The notes: generated by a model from the letters alone, not told the origin. DNA of 64,000 nt from Streptomyces tibetensis (GCF_007655005.1 NZ_SZVW01000010.1:62001-126000); one strand, 5' to 3'; shown: positions 25,526 through 35,150, counted from the first letter of the stretch. Made by a program: numbers and translations.

Positions 25526-25578
25526 GGGTCCATGGTGGACCATGGCATCGGCACCCGCCCCGACGGGTCGTCAGCCGC

Positions 25579-27180
25579 TCAGCCGCGGAAGCCGAGCAGG
25601 GCGTGGAGTGCCGTGCCGGTCGGGGAGGGTGGTGCCGCCTTGTCCGAGGCCGTCCCGGTGGGCGTCGTCGGGGGCTTGGGTTCGGGTAGTGCGTCGCACG
25701 CCGCGTCCGCCTCGCCGAGGCCCCGCGGCACGGTGCCGTCGGTCAGGTAGGCCGCCAGGTGCTTGTCCAGGCAGGCGTTGCCGCTCAGCGTGATGCCGTG
25801 GTTGCCGCCCCCCTGCTCGACCACCAGGCTGGAACCGGCCAGCAGACGGTGCATGGTGACACCCCCCTCGTAGGGAGTGGCCGCGTCGGCGGTCGCCTGG
25901 AACAGCAGCACGGGCGGCAGCTTGCCGTTCGCCACGTTCACCTGGCGCAGCGACTCCGTCGGCCAGAACGCGCACGGCGCGTTGTACCAGGCGTTGTTCC
26001 AGGTCATGAACGGCGCCTTCTCGTACGCCGCCCAGTTGTCCTTGCGCCACTGGTGCCAGTCGCGCGGCCAGAAGGCGTCCCGGCACTGCACCGCCGCGTA
26101 GATGCTGTAGCTGTTGTCGTCGGCGGCGTCGATCGCGCCGAAGTCCTTGTAGGCCGCGACCAGCGGTTCGGGGTTCTTGCGGTTCACGTACGCCGCGAAC
26201 GCCTCCGCCAGAGGGGGCCAGTATCCGTTGAAGTAGGCCCCCGGGAGGTAGGTGTCCTCGAGCTCCGCGGCGCCCACCCGGCCGCCCGCGGGCTTCTTGC
26301 CCAGAGCCGCCCGCATGGCGTACCAGGTGGCTTCGACTCTTTCCGGGTCGGTGCCGAGCCGGTACCGCGCGTCGTGCTTGGCGACCCAGGCCATGAAGGC
26401 GCGGTGACGGTCGTTGAAGGCGTGGTTCTGGTTGAGGTTGGCGGTGTACCACACGTCGGTGGGGTCGACGACCGAGTCCAGGACCAGACGCCGGACCCGC
26501 TGCGGGTACAGGCCGGCGTAGACCGCGCCCAGGTAGGTGCCGTACGAGTAGCCGAAGTAGTTGATCTTCTTCGCGCCCAGGGCCTGCCGGATCGCCTCGA
26601 TGTCGTGTGCGGCGCTGATCGTGTCGATGTACGGCAGCAGGTGCCCGTACTTCTGGGTACAGGCGGCCGCGAAGGATTTGGCGCGGGCGAGGTTGGCCCG
26701 CTCGGCTTCGGGCGTGCTCGGCACCGAGTCCGGGCGCACCGGGCCGAAGTGGCCGGGCTCGCAGTCCAGCGCCGGTCTGCTTGCCCCCACTCCGCGCGGG
26801 TCGAAGCCGATGACGTCGTACTGGGCCGCGACCTCCTTGGGCAGCGAGTCCGCGACGAAACCGGCGAGGGTCAGGCCGTCGCCGCCGGGGCCGCCGGGGT
26901 TGACCAGAAGCGGGCCCTGGAACTTCTCGGCGGTGTGCGGGACGCGGGACAGCGCGAGGGTGACCTGCCGGCCGTCCGGGTTCGCGTGGTCGAGCGGCAC
27001 CTTGAGGGACGCGCACTGGAGCGACGGATAGTCGGTGGTGCCGCACTTCGTCCAGCCGGGCTTCGCCGGGCGAAAGGTACCTGCGGAGTGCGGTGCGTTC
27101 GCCTCGGCGGGCACGGCCGTGAGGCTCCCGGCCAGCGCGACGGCGGCGGCGCCGCACACCACGGCTGCGCGTGTTCTCAT
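25579..27180 (-). CDS. secreted S33 tripeptidyl aminopeptidase-like hydrolase
   Basis: 533-aa exported alpha/beta hydrolase of the SlpD/TAP type, which removes short peptides from protein N-termini. The signal peptide is residues 1-28 (ends PAEANA). LLVNPGGPGGDG is the oxyanion loop, NYFGYSYGTYLGA the Ser elbow, and QATADAATPYEG and GGGNHGITL carry the acid and His. The C-terminus has a Pro/Thr-rich tail (PKPPTTPTGT), which may reach through the wall. It stands alone. Confidence 0.93.
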   Translation of the reverse strand: MRTRAAVVCGAAAVALAGSLTAVPAEANAPHSAGTFRPAKPGWTKCGTTDYPSLQCASLKVPLDHANPDGRQVTLALSRVPHTAEKFQGPLLVNPGGPGGDGLTLAGFVADSLPKEVAAQYDVIGFDPRGVGASRPALDCEPGHFGPVRPDSVPSTPEAERANLARAKSFAAACTQKYGHLLPYIDTISAAHDIEAIRQALGAKKINYFGYSYGTYLGAVYAGLYPQRVRRLVLDSVVDPTDVWYTANLNQNHAFNDRHRAFMAWVAKHDARYRLGTDPERVEATWYAMRAALGKKPAGGRVGAAELEDTYLPGAYFNGYWPPLAEAFAAYVNRKNPEPLVAAYKDFGAIDAADDNSYSIYAAVQCRDAFWPRDWHQWRKDNWAAYEKAPFMTWNNAWYNAPCAFWPTESLRQVNVANGKLPPVLLFQATADAATPYEGGVTMHRLLAGSSLVVEQGGGNHGITLSGNACLDKHLAAYLTDGTVPRGLGEADAACDALPEPKPPTTPTGTASDKAAPPSPTGTALHALLGFRG

Positions 27181-27316
27181 GGAGACCTTCCAGGACGGAG
27201 GGGCGTCGGACCGCGGGGCTCACAGTCCTCGCCGATTCGTCCCGGCACACGGCGCTGAAAGAACGTGTTCCGTCGAGACTTGACCCGATTGGGTCGCGGG
27301 ATGCGCTCGAACGCTC

Positions 27317-28354
27317 CTAAAGGAGCGACAGTTGGGTCGGTTCGGACGAGGGGGGCTCGGCCGGTTCCGGGGGCCGGATCCGGCGCGGTGTGTCCGCGCG
27401 CGTGGGACCGATGCCGTACTCCTCGGCCAGTTCGTGCACCTGGCGGGTGATCCGCCGCTGGTACCACTTCGGGGCGTAGGAGCCCTCCGCGTACATCCGC
27501 TCGTAACGGGCCACCAGGTGCGGATGGTGCTGCCCCAGCCAGGCCATGAACCACTCGCGGGCACCGGGCCGCAGATGCAGCACCAGCGGCGTCACGGACG
27601 TGGCGCCGCAGGCCGCGATCGCCCGTACGGTGGCGCGCAGTTGGGCGGGGCTGTCGCTCAGGAACGGGATCACCGGCGCCATCAGCACTCCGCAGCCGAT
27701 GCCGTGATCGCCGAAGGTGCGCACGACCTCCAGGCGCCGCTCGGGCGCCGGCGTGCCCGGTTCGACGGTCCGCCAGAGCTCCTCCTCGGTGAAGCCGACC
27801 GAGACGGAGATGCCGACGTCCGTCACCTGTGCCGCCTGCTTGATCAGCTCCAGGTCGCGCAGGATGAGCGTGCCCTTGGTCAGGATCGAGAAGGGGTTCG
27901 CGTGGTCGCGCAGTGCCGAGATGATGCCCGGCATCAGGCGGTAGCGGCCCTCGGCGCGCTGGTAGCAGTCGACGTTGGTGCCCATCGCGATGTGCTCGCC
28001 CTGCCAGCGGCGCGAACCGAGCTGCCGGCGCAGCAGCTCCGGCGCGTTGATCTTGACCACGATCTGGCTGTCGAAGCCGAGGCCCGTGTCCAGGTCCAGA
28101 TAGCTGTGCGTCTTGCGCGCGAAGCAGTACACGCACGCGTGTGAGCAGCCGCGATAGGGATTGACCGTCCACTGGAACGACATCCGCGACACCGCCGGGA
28201 CCCGGTTGATGATCGAGCGGGCCCGGATCTCGTGGAATGTCATTCCGCGGAACTCCGGCGTATCGAACGTACGGGTCGTGACAGCGTCCGCGCCGAACAG
28301 CGCGGCATCGGCCCGGCTGTGTTCGGAGTCCACGGTGAGGTTCTCCCAGCGCAT
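27317..28354 (-). CDS. Rv2578c-like radical SAM protein
   Basis: 345-aa radical SAM enzyme. The 4Fe-4S site is GCSHACVYCFAR (C-x3-C-x2-C). Spore-photoproduct-lyase-like (SplB) sequence runs from NPYRGC to the middle, and the C-terminus is basic and Pro-rich. Its substrate is unknown; SplB-like proteins act on DNA lesions. ATG 28354 follows GAGGAGG. A hairpin (27312-27327) overlaps the stop codon. A LexA-like dyad lies 32 bases upstream, in agreement with a DNA-damage role. Confidence 0.9.
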   Translation of the reverse strand: MRWENLTVDSEHSRADAALFGADAVTTRTFDTPEFRGMTFHEIRARSIINRVPAVSRMSFQWTVNPYRGCSHACVYCFARKTHSYLDLDTGLGFDSQIVVKINAPELLRRQLGSRRWQGEHIAMGTNVDCYQRAEGRYRLMPGIISALRDHANPFSILTKGTLILRDLELIKQAAQVTDVGISVSVGFTEEELWRTVEPGTPAPERRLEVVRTFGDHGIGCGVLMAPVIPFLSDSPAQLRATVRAIAACGATSVTPLVLHLRPGAREWFMAWLGQHHPHLVARYERMYAEGSYAPKWYQRRITRQVHELAEEYGIGPTRADTPRRIRPPEPAEPPSSEPTQLSLL

Positions 28355-28385
28355 GACGCCTCCTCGGTAGCACTGACCACAGAAT

Positions 28386-28399
28386 GGAACACATGTTCC
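28386..28399. promoter_or_regulatory. LexA-box-like dyad
   Basis: GGAACA-CA-TGTTCC contains GAAC-N4-GTTC, the core of the actinobacterial SOS box, but the flanking C/G of the full consensus is changed to G/C. It is 32 bases upstream of the radical SAM ATG. A perfect palindrome CGAACGCGTTCG follows at 28423-28434, with two bases instead of four between the halves. Confidence 0.5.
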
Positions 28400-28524
28400 C
28401 TTGATCGTGCGAGGGTGTTTTCCGAACGCGTTCGACCGGGTTGCGCCACCCCGATTTGGGGCGCCGGGCGGCGGGGTGGTTGGCTTGCCCCGACCCCCGA
28501 GCAACCAGGTCCTGGAGGAAAGCG

Positions 28525-28968
28525 ATGGCGCAGGTCGAGGCCACAACGGAGCGGATCGTCGCGGCGGACGCGGAGACGGTGTTCGACGCCCTCGCCGACT
28601 ACAGCGGCACGCGCGCGAAGCTGCTGCCCGAGCAGTTCAGCGAGTACGAGGTGCACAAGGGCGGCGACGGCGAGGGCACCCTCGTCCACTGGAAGCTCCA
28701 GGCCACCAGCAAGCGCGTGCGCGACTGCCTCCTGGAGGTCAGCGAGCCCACCGACGGTGAGCTGGTCGAGAAGGACCGCAACTCCTCCATGGTCACCACC
28801 TGGCGGGTCACCCCGGCCGGTGAGGGCACGTCCCGGGTCGTCGTGACCACCACCTGGACCGGCGCCGGCGGCATCGGCGGCTTCTTCGAGAAGACCTTCG
28901 CCCCCAAGGGCCTCGGCCGGATCTACGACGCGATGCTCACCAGGCTCGCCGCCGAGGTCGAGAAGTAG
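28525..28968 (+). CDS. SRPBCC-family protein
   Basis: 147-aa single-domain START/Bet v1-like protein that should bind a hydrophobic ligand in a central cavity. The start MAQVEATTERIVAADAETVF is followed by strands that alternate hydrophobic residues (TLVHWKLQ, SSMVTTWRV) and a C-terminal helix (IYDAMLTRLAAEVEK). GGAGGAAA lies before the ATG. It is divergent from the radical SAM gene. Ligand unknown. Confidence 0.88.
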   Translation: MAQVEATTERIVAADAETVFDALADYSGTRAKLLPEQFSEYEVHKGGDGEGTLVHWKLQATSKRVRDCLLEVSEPTDGELVEKDRNSSMVTTWRVTPAGEGTSRVVVTTTWTGAGGIGGFFEKTFAPKGLGRIYDAMLTRLAAEVEK

Positions 28969-29124
28969 CCCTCCCAAGAAGCGGACATCCGAGGGGTGTT
29001 GCCGCCCCTCACCGGTTCGGGTGATCTCCGTGCGGCCCGCTCCTGTGCCGTAACTCGTCGCGCTTGCTCGTAGTTGTCGCTTTTACGCGGGAATTGTGCG
29101 GCAGCGCGACGAGGGGAGCGGTGA

Positions 29125-31515
29125 GTGGGCGGGATCACTCTGGCGCAGGACGAACCGGCGGTGGCGCCTGCCGACACCCCCGTGCAGCCGCCGAATCCGG
29201 ACAGCGGACTCAGCCCGCGGCGGGTGCGGTTGATCTTCTTCGCCCTGATGCTGGCCCTGCTCCTGGCCGCCCTGGAGCAGATGATCGTCGCCACGGCGCT
29301 CCCGAAGATCGTCGGCGAGCTGCACGGCCTGGACCGGATGTCCTGGGCGATCACCGCCTATCTGCTCACCGCCACCGTCGGCCTGCCGATCTACGGCAAG
29401 CTCGGTGATCTCCGCGGCCGCAAGGGCGTCTTCCAGTTCGCGATCGTCGTCTTCGTCGCCGGCTCCGCACTCGCGGGCCGGGCGCAGACCATGGACCAGC
29501 TGATCGCCTTCCGCGCCCTGCAGGGCGTCGGCGCGGGCGGCCTCATGATCGGCGTCCAGGCGATCATCGCGGACATCGTGCCGCCCCGGCGGCGCGGTAC
29601 CTACATGGGCCTGATCGGCGCCGCCTTCGGCCTCGCCTCCGTGGCCGGACCGCTGCTCGGCGGCTACTTCACGGACCACCTCTCCTGGCGCTGGTGCTTC
29701 TACGTCAACGTCCCCTTCGGGCTGGTCACGCTGGCCGTCGTCGCCGTCACGCTGAAGCTCCCGACGCCGGCCGCGAGGGCCCGTCTCGACGTCCTCGGCG
29801 CGCTGCTCCTGACCGCCGCCTCCACCTGCCTGGTCCTGCTGACCAGTTGGGGCGGCACCGAGTACGCCTGGGACTCACGGATGATCCTCGGGCTCGCGGC
29901 CGGAGCGGCGGCGGCCACCGTCCTCTTCCTGGTCACCGAGCACTTCGCCGTCGAACCCCTCATCCCGCTGCGGCTGTTCAGGGACTCCGTCTTCAACGTC
30001 ACCGGCCTGGTCGGCCTGGTGATCGGGGTGGGCCTGTTCGGCGCCGCCGGCTACCTGCCGACGTACCTGCAGATGGTCGACGGGGCGTCCGCCACCGAGT
30101 CGGGCCTGCTCATGCTGCCGATGATGGCCGGCATCGTCGGCGCCTCGCTCGTCGTCGGCCGGCTCATCAGCCACACCGGCCGCTACAAGGCCTACCCGAT
30201 CCTCGGCGGTGCCCTCTCCGTCGTCGGCATGGGGCTGCTGTCGCGGCTGGAGGTCGGCACGCCCCGGCTGCACTACAGCATCTGGATGGCCGTCCTCGGC
30301 GCCGGCATCGGCATGGTGATGCCGGTACTGATCCTCGCCGTGCAGAACTCCGTACGCCCCGCCGACCTCGGCACCGCCACGAGCGCCAACAACTACTTCC
30401 GGCAGATCGGCGGCAGTGTCGGAGCCGCCGTCTTCGGCACCCTCTTCACCGACCGGCTCGCCGACGCCCTCGCCGAGCGTCTTCCCGCGCGCGCAGGCAC
30501 CGCGCTCCCGGACCCCGAGTCCCTCACCCCGCAGCTCGTGCACGCACTGCCCCCGGCCCTGCGCGACGACTACATCAGGGCGTACGCCGACGCCATGCCG
30601 CGGATCTTCCTCTACCTGGTGCCGGTGCTCGTCCTCGGACTGGTCATCGCCCTCTTCCTCAAGGAGAAACCCCTGGTGTCCCACAACGCCTCCGTCACCG
30701 ACCCGGGCACGGCGCCGGGGAACGCCCCGGTCCCGCAGGCCCGCGCCGCGTACGGCGCCGGTGTGCCCGTGTGCGGCTCGGTGCAGCATCACGACGGGAC
30801 CGTCGTACCCCGTGCGGCGCTCACGCTCATCGACGTCACCGGGCAGCAGACCGGGCGCGGCGCGAGCGGCGAGGACGGGCGCTACGCGCTCGCCACCCCG
30901 GGCCCCGGCTCGTACGTCCTGATCGCCGCGGCCGGCGGCCACCAGCCGCAGGCGGTCACCGTGACCGTCGGCGAGCGTCCCGTCGAGCTCGACATCGTCC
31001 TCGGCGGCGCCGGCAACCTGATCGGCACCGTGGTCACCGCCGACGCCGCGCCCGTACGGGACGCCACCGTCACCCTGACCAACGTGCACGGCGAGGTCGT
31101 GGCCACCACCCGCAGCGGCAGGGAGGGCGGCTACGTCATCACCGAGCTCGTCGCCGGCGAGTACACCCTCGCCGCATCCGCGCCCGCCTTCCGCCCGGCC
31201 GCGCTCCCCGTCACCGTCCAGGCCGCCCGCGAGACCCGCCGGGACATCGAACTGGCCGGCGGCGCCGTGCTGCGCGGCACCGTCCGGGCGGGCGGCGGCC
31301 GGCCCGTGGAGGACGCGCGCGTGACGCTGCTCGACGTGGCGGGCAACGTCGTCGACACCCTCACCACCGGCGCCGACGGCACGTTCCGCTTCGTCGACCT
31401 GTCCTCCGGCGAGTACACGGTCATCGCGGCCGGCTACCCGCCCGTCGCCACCGTGCTCCAGGTCGCCGGAGGAGGCCGAACCGAGCGGGACCTCCAGCTG
31501 AGCCACGAGGACTGA
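29125..31515 (+). CDS. DHA2-type MFS exporter with C-terminal carboxypeptidase-regulatory repeats
   Basis: 796-aa proton-driven efflux protein of the EmrB/QacA family. About 14 membrane segments cover residues 33-525, with GKLGDLRGRKGVFQ as the loop 2-3 motif and LIGAAFGLASVAGPLLGGYFTD as motif C. After the last segment (about 510) come three repeats of about 80 residues (548-630, 631-710, 711-796) of the carboxypeptidase-regulatory/Cna-B fold: GRYALATPGPGSYVLIAA, GGYVITELVAGEYTLAAS, GTFRFVDLSSGEYTVIAA. GTG 29125 is six bases after GAGGGGAG. The cargo is unknown. Confidence 0.92.
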   Translation: MGGITLAQDEPAVAPADTPVQPPNPDSGLSPRRVRLIFFALMLALLLAALEQMIVATALPKIVGELHGLDRMSWAITAYLLTATVGLPIYGKLGDLRGRKGVFQFAIVVFVAGSALAGRAQTMDQLIAFRALQGVGAGGLMIGVQAIIADIVPPRRRGTYMGLIGAAFGLASVAGPLLGGYFTDHLSWRWCFYVNVPFGLVTLAVVAVTLKLPTPAARARLDVLGALLLTAASTCLVLLTSWGGTEYAWDSRMILGLAAGAAAATVLFLVTEHFAVEPLIPLRLFRDSVFNVTGLVGLVIGVGLFGAAGYLPTYLQMVDGASATESGLLMLPMMAGIVGASLVVGRLISHTGRYKAYPILGGALSVVGMGLLSRLEVGTPRLHYSIWMAVLGAGIGMVMPVLILAVQNSVRPADLGTATSANNYFRQIGGSVGAAVFGTLFTDRLADALAERLPARAGTALPDPESLTPQLVHALPPALRDDYIRAYADAMPRIFLYLVPVLVLGLVIALFLKEKPLVSHNASVTDPGTAPGNAPVPQARAAYGAGVPVCGSVQHHDGTVVPRAALTLIDVTGQQTGRGASGEDGRYALATPGPGSYVLIAAAGGHQPQAVTVTVGERPVELDIVLGGAGNLIGTVVTADAAPVRDATVTLTNVHGEVVATTRSGREGGYVITELVAGEYTLAASAPAFRPAALPVTVQAARETRRDIELAGGAVLRGTVRAGGGRPVEDARVTLLDVAGNVVDTLTTGADGTFRFVDLSSGEYTVIAAGYPPVATVLQVAGGGRTERDLQLSHED

Positions 31516-31679
31516 GCGAACACCGGCCGGAGAGCGAACGGCACCGGCGCGCGGGGTCGTACGCCGGTGCGAGCCCCGCGCGGGCAATTCCCGCATTGCC
31601 TCACATGGCCGGCGGCGGTCGCCGTACGGTGGTGGCGCCGGCACAGATCTTGCGTCCGTGGGGAGAGAGGGCCTGGGCC

Positions 31680-34100
31680 ATGGACCGTGGCATCGACAGG
31701 GCTGAGCAGGGCGCGGGGACGGAACCCGCCGAACCCGGCCGTGTGCCCCTGGCGGTCGTCGTGGTCGACCGCGACGGCCTCGTCTCCCACTGGAGCCGCG
31801 GCGCACGGCGCCTGTTCGGCGTCCCCAAGGAGGAGGCGATCGGACGCACCGCTCTCGACCTGCTCCCCGTCTCCGGCGCCGTGTCCGAGGAGCAGGATCC
31901 CCTCGGACACGCCGCCGTCGACGGCCTCGGTCCCGGTCTCGGATCCTCCCTCGGCGGCGGGCTGTCCTACCCGGCGGCGGGCCGCGCCCGGCTCGCCGCG
32001 TCCGGGGACGACCGGGTCGACGTCCTGTGGTGGGCCTACCCGCTGGTGGGGTCCGGGCCCGAGCGACTGCTCGTGCTGGCCGCCGGCACGGACGGGCTGG
32101 GCGCGGACGGCGGGGCGTTCGAGCGGATCGCGCCCGGCTTCGCGCTGCACACCGACTTCCCCGGGGCGGAGGAACTCGCCCGCCGGCTCCCCGAGATCCT
32201 GCCCAGCATGAGCGTCGGCGAGAGCGCCCGGATCGTCGCGCAGGTCCTCGAACTCGGCTACCCGATCCTGGAGTTCAGCCAGAGCGACCGGGTGCCCGTC
32301 ACCCCCGACTGGGGTGTGGCCCGGCGCGCCGAGCGCAGGGCGCGCCGGGAACGGGCCGCGCGGGCTCTGGCCGCCGGCGAACCCGTGCCGGAGGAGCTGC
32401 GGGACGAGGGCGAGGACCTCGAATACGCCGCCGTCCGTGAGCGCCTGGAGTTCCTCAACGAGGTCAGCGGACGCATCGGCACCTCCCTCGACCTGTCCCG
32501 CACGATCGTCGAGGTCAGCCGGGCCGTGGTGCCCCGCTTCACCGACGTCGCCGGTACGTATCTGCGCGAGCAGGTCGTCGCCGGCGAGGGGTTCGAGGAC
32601 GGGGTGCCCGACACGACCACGATGTGGCATCGGGTCGCCCTGGAGCACACGGACGAACCGGGCCGCTGGGACGACGTCGTCCCCGTCGGCGAGGCGATGC
32701 CGTTCCCGGCGCACACGCCGTTCTTCCAGTGCATGACCAGCGGTGAACCCGTGCTCGTGCCGCGCATCAGCGAGGAGATGGGGCACGCCATCGCCGCGCA
32801 GTTCGAAAAGCGCGACATCCGGCCCCTCATCACCGGCCGCTCGATGCTGGTCGTGCCTCTCAAGGCGCGCAACGTCGTGCTCGGCTTCATGATCCTGCTG
32901 CGGCACCCGGAGCGGCCGGTCTTCAACGACATGGACAGGGTCACCGGAGCCGAACTCGCCGCCCGCGCGGGCCTGGTGCTCGACAACGCGCGTATGTACA
33001 CCTTCCAGGAGAACGTCGCGGAGACGCTCCAGGACAGCATGCTTCCGCACATCCCGTCCCGCATGACCGGCTGTGACATCGCCACCCGCTATCTGCCGGG
33101 CACGCTGCTCGGGCGGGTCGGCGGCGACTGGTTCGACGCGGTCAAACTGCACGGCGGACGCACGGCGTTCGTCGTCGGCGACGTCATGGGACACGGCCTC
33201 AACTCGGCCGCGATGATGGGCCAGTTGCGGACGGCCGTGCAGACCATGGCCGGGCTCGACCTGCCGCCCGCCCAGCTGCTGCGCAACCTCGACGACCTCG
33301 CCCAGCGCCTCGGCGACGGCTACCTGGCGACCTGCCTGTACGCCGTCTACGACCCCATCGCGGGCGAACTCCACCTCGCCAACGCCGGGCACATCCCGCC
33401 CGTCCTGGTCCGGGCCGCCGACGGCCGCAGCGAACTGCTGGACCTGCCCACCGGCGCGCCGATCGGCGTCGGGGGAGTGCCCTTCGAGGCGGTACGCGTG
33501 CGCGTCGAGCCCGGCGACCGGCTGGTGATGTGCACCGACGGGCTGGTCGAGGTGCGCGGCGAGGACATCGGAGTGGGCCTCGCGACGCTCTGCGAGTCGG
33601 CCGCGCACCCGGCCGCGTCCATGGACGACGCCTGCGACACCATCATCCGGGCGCTCAACACACGGGGTGGCCGCAAGGACGACGTGGCCCTGCTGATGGC
33701 CCGCCTGGGCGGCATCGAGCCGGACGACGTGGCCGAATGGCGGCTCGCCCTCGTCCCGGCCGAGGTGGGCCGGGCCCGCGCGGCGGTGCGCGAGCAACTG
33801 CACGACTGGGGTCTTGCGAAGCTCGCCGCACCGGCCGAGCTGATGGCCGGCGAACTCGTCACCAACGCCGTGCGGCACTCGCACGCCCGGCCCGTCGCGC
33901 TGCGGCTGGTGCGCGGCGACACCCTGCTTTGCGAGGTGGACGACGACGACCACGAGCTGCCGACGCTGCTGCACGCGGGCCCGCTCGACGAGGCCGGACG
34001 CGGTCTGCGCGTCGTCAGCACGCTGTCCCGCGAGTGGGGGACCAGCCGGACCAAGGACGGCAAGACGGTCTGGTTCGAGCTGACGCTGCCGCGCCGCTGA
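31680..34100 (+). CDS. PAS-GAF-PP2C(SpoIIE)-HATPase signalling phosphatase
   Basis: 806-aa signalling protein. A PAS domain (about 20-150) is followed by a linker with a charged helix (RRAERRARRERAARAL), a GAF domain (about 255-430), a SpoIIE-type Ser/Thr phosphatase (about 450-660) with VGGDWFDAV, VGDVMGHG and RKDDVALL, and a HATPase_c kinase-like domain at the end (MAGELVTNAVRHSHARP). Such proteins act on anti-anti-sigma factors, and the HATPase can act as an anti-sigma kinase. No sigma factor or STAS partner is adjacent. No membrane segment is seen. Confidence 0.92.
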   Translation: MDRGIDRAEQGAGTEPAEPGRVPLAVVVVDRDGLVSHWSRGARRLFGVPKEEAIGRTALDLLPVSGAVSEEQDPLGHAAVDGLGPGLGSSLGGGLSYPAAGRARLAASGDDRVDVLWWAYPLVGSGPERLLVLAAGTDGLGADGGAFERIAPGFALHTDFPGAEELARRLPEILPSMSVGESARIVAQVLELGYPILEFSQSDRVPVTPDWGVARRAERRARRERAARALAAGEPVPEELRDEGEDLEYAAVRERLEFLNEVSGRIGTSLDLSRTIVEVSRAVVPRFTDVAGTYLREQVVAGEGFEDGVPDTTTMWHRVALEHTDEPGRWDDVVPVGEAMPFPAHTPFFQCMTSGEPVLVPRISEEMGHAIAAQFEKRDIRPLITGRSMLVVPLKARNVVLGFMILLRHPERPVFNDMDRVTGAELAARAGLVLDNARMYTFQENVAETLQDSMLPHIPSRMTGCDIATRYLPGTLLGRVGGDWFDAVKLHGGRTAFVVGDVMGHGLNSAAMMGQLRTAVQTMAGLDLPPAQLLRNLDDLAQRLGDGYLATCLYAVYDPIAGELHLANAGHIPPVLVRAADGRSELLDLPTGAPIGVGGVPFEAVRVRVEPGDRLVMCTDGLVEVRGEDIGVGLATLCESAAHPAASMDDACDTIIRALNTRGGRKDDVALLMARLGGIEPDDVAEWRLALVPAEVGRARAAVREQLHDWGLAKLAAPAELMAGELVTNAVRHSHARPVALRLVRGDTLLCEVDDDDHELPTLLHAGPLDEAGRGLRVVSTLSREWGTSRTKDGKTVWFELTLPRR

Positions 34101-34309
34101 AACACCGTCCGTGCCGCCGCCGCAGGCGCGGCGCAGCACTGCGGCCGGGTTTCTTCGGCGCGCCCGGCTCGCCGACGGCCGGCGGGCCGGCTCCGGCCGC
34201 ACACGTAGTGGCACCGCGCGCCCGTGTTCTTGTGGCCGGGGCCCGGGCGCGGTACACCGTACTCGCCCGTCGCACGGCGGGATCCGTTCGCACCCCCAGG
34301 GAGTGGGAC

Positions 34310-35035
34310 ATGAGCGTGACGCGTAGGTACCGGGAAGCCTGGGAGGGGTTCTGGCGGGAGGCGTCCGCCGAGCCCGGGGCGGTGTTCTGGGACGCGGAAC
34401 CGGTCCTGACCGTGGGCCCGCACCTCGCCCTGTTCGAACCGTACCTGGCCGATCCCGCGCTGCCGCTGGTGGACCTCGGCTGCGGCAACGGCACACAGAC
34501 CCGCTACCTCGCCGACCGCTTCCCGCACGTCCTGGGCGTCGACCTGTCCGCCGCGGCCCTCGACCACGCCCGGCGGGCCGATTCGGCGGGACAGGCGGCC
34601 TACCGGCAGCTGGACGCCGCCGCGAAGGAGGAGACGCAGGCGCTGCACGCGGAGCTCGGCGACACCAACGTCTATCTGCGGGGCGTCCTGCACCAGTGCG
34701 AGCCCGACGACCGGCAGTCCCTGGCCGACGGGATCGCCACCCTGGTCGGCGATCGCGGCCGCGCCTGTCTCGTGGAGCTCTCGGGCGCCGCCAAACCGGT
34801 CCTGGCGGGCCTGGCGGGCGGCCCCGACGGTCCGCCGCCCAAGCTCGCGCCCGTGTTCCGGCACGGCATCGCGCCCGGAGAGGTGTCGGACGAGGCCGTG
34901 CCCGAGTATCTGCGCTCGGCCGGGCTCACCGTCCTGGCGAGCGGCCGGCTGCCCCTGAAGACCACGGAGTACCGGCCCGACGGCACCCGCATCGAGCTGC
35001 CCTCCACCTGGCTTGTGGCGGGGCGTACGGCCTGA
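34310..35035 (+). CDS. class I SAM-dependent methyltransferase
   Basis: 241-aa protein. The SAM site is LVDLGCGNGTQTRYL, followed by LGVDLSAAALDHARR. The second half keeps LRGVLHQCEP and STWLVAG. AGGGAGTGGG before ATG 34310 is a reasonable ribosome site. It stands between the PP2C gene and the secreted esterase without overlap. Its methyl acceptor is unknown. Confidence 0.88.
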   Translation: MSVTRRYREAWEGFWREASAEPGAVFWDAEPVLTVGPHLALFEPYLADPALPLVDLGCGNGTQTRYLADRFPHVLGVDLSAAALDHARRADSAGQAAYRQLDAAAKEETQALHAELGDTNVYLRGVLHQCEPDDRQSLADGIATLVGDRGRACLVELSGAAKPVLAGLAGGPDGPPPKLAPVFRHGIAPGEVSDEAVPEYLRSAGLTVLASGRLPLKTTEYRPDGTRIELPSTWLVAGRTA

Positions 35036-35080
35036 GGCCGGCGGCCGGGAGAGCCGGACCCGGTGGTGCGGTCTGGTGGG

Positions 35081-35094
35081 CGACAAATTTGTCG
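35081..35094. promoter_or_regulatory. perfect AT-centred palindrome upstream of the esterase
   Basis: CGACAAATTTGTCG, 14 bases, perfectly symmetric, with the AT-rich core AAATTT in otherwise GC-rich DNA. It is 57 bases upstream of the esterase ATG and is the best operator candidate in the window. The regulator is not known. Confidence 0.6.
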
Positions 35095-35150
35095 GTGTAC
35101 GGTCAGCCTGTCCCAGTCCGTGCCCTGCCTCGCCCCCGCGGAGGACAGTC

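Noticed and set aside
29694..31679. Upstream extension of the PP2C frame into the MFS gene
   Set aside because: The extension is Arg/Pro-rich shadow sequence; the PAS domain starts just after ATG 31680.
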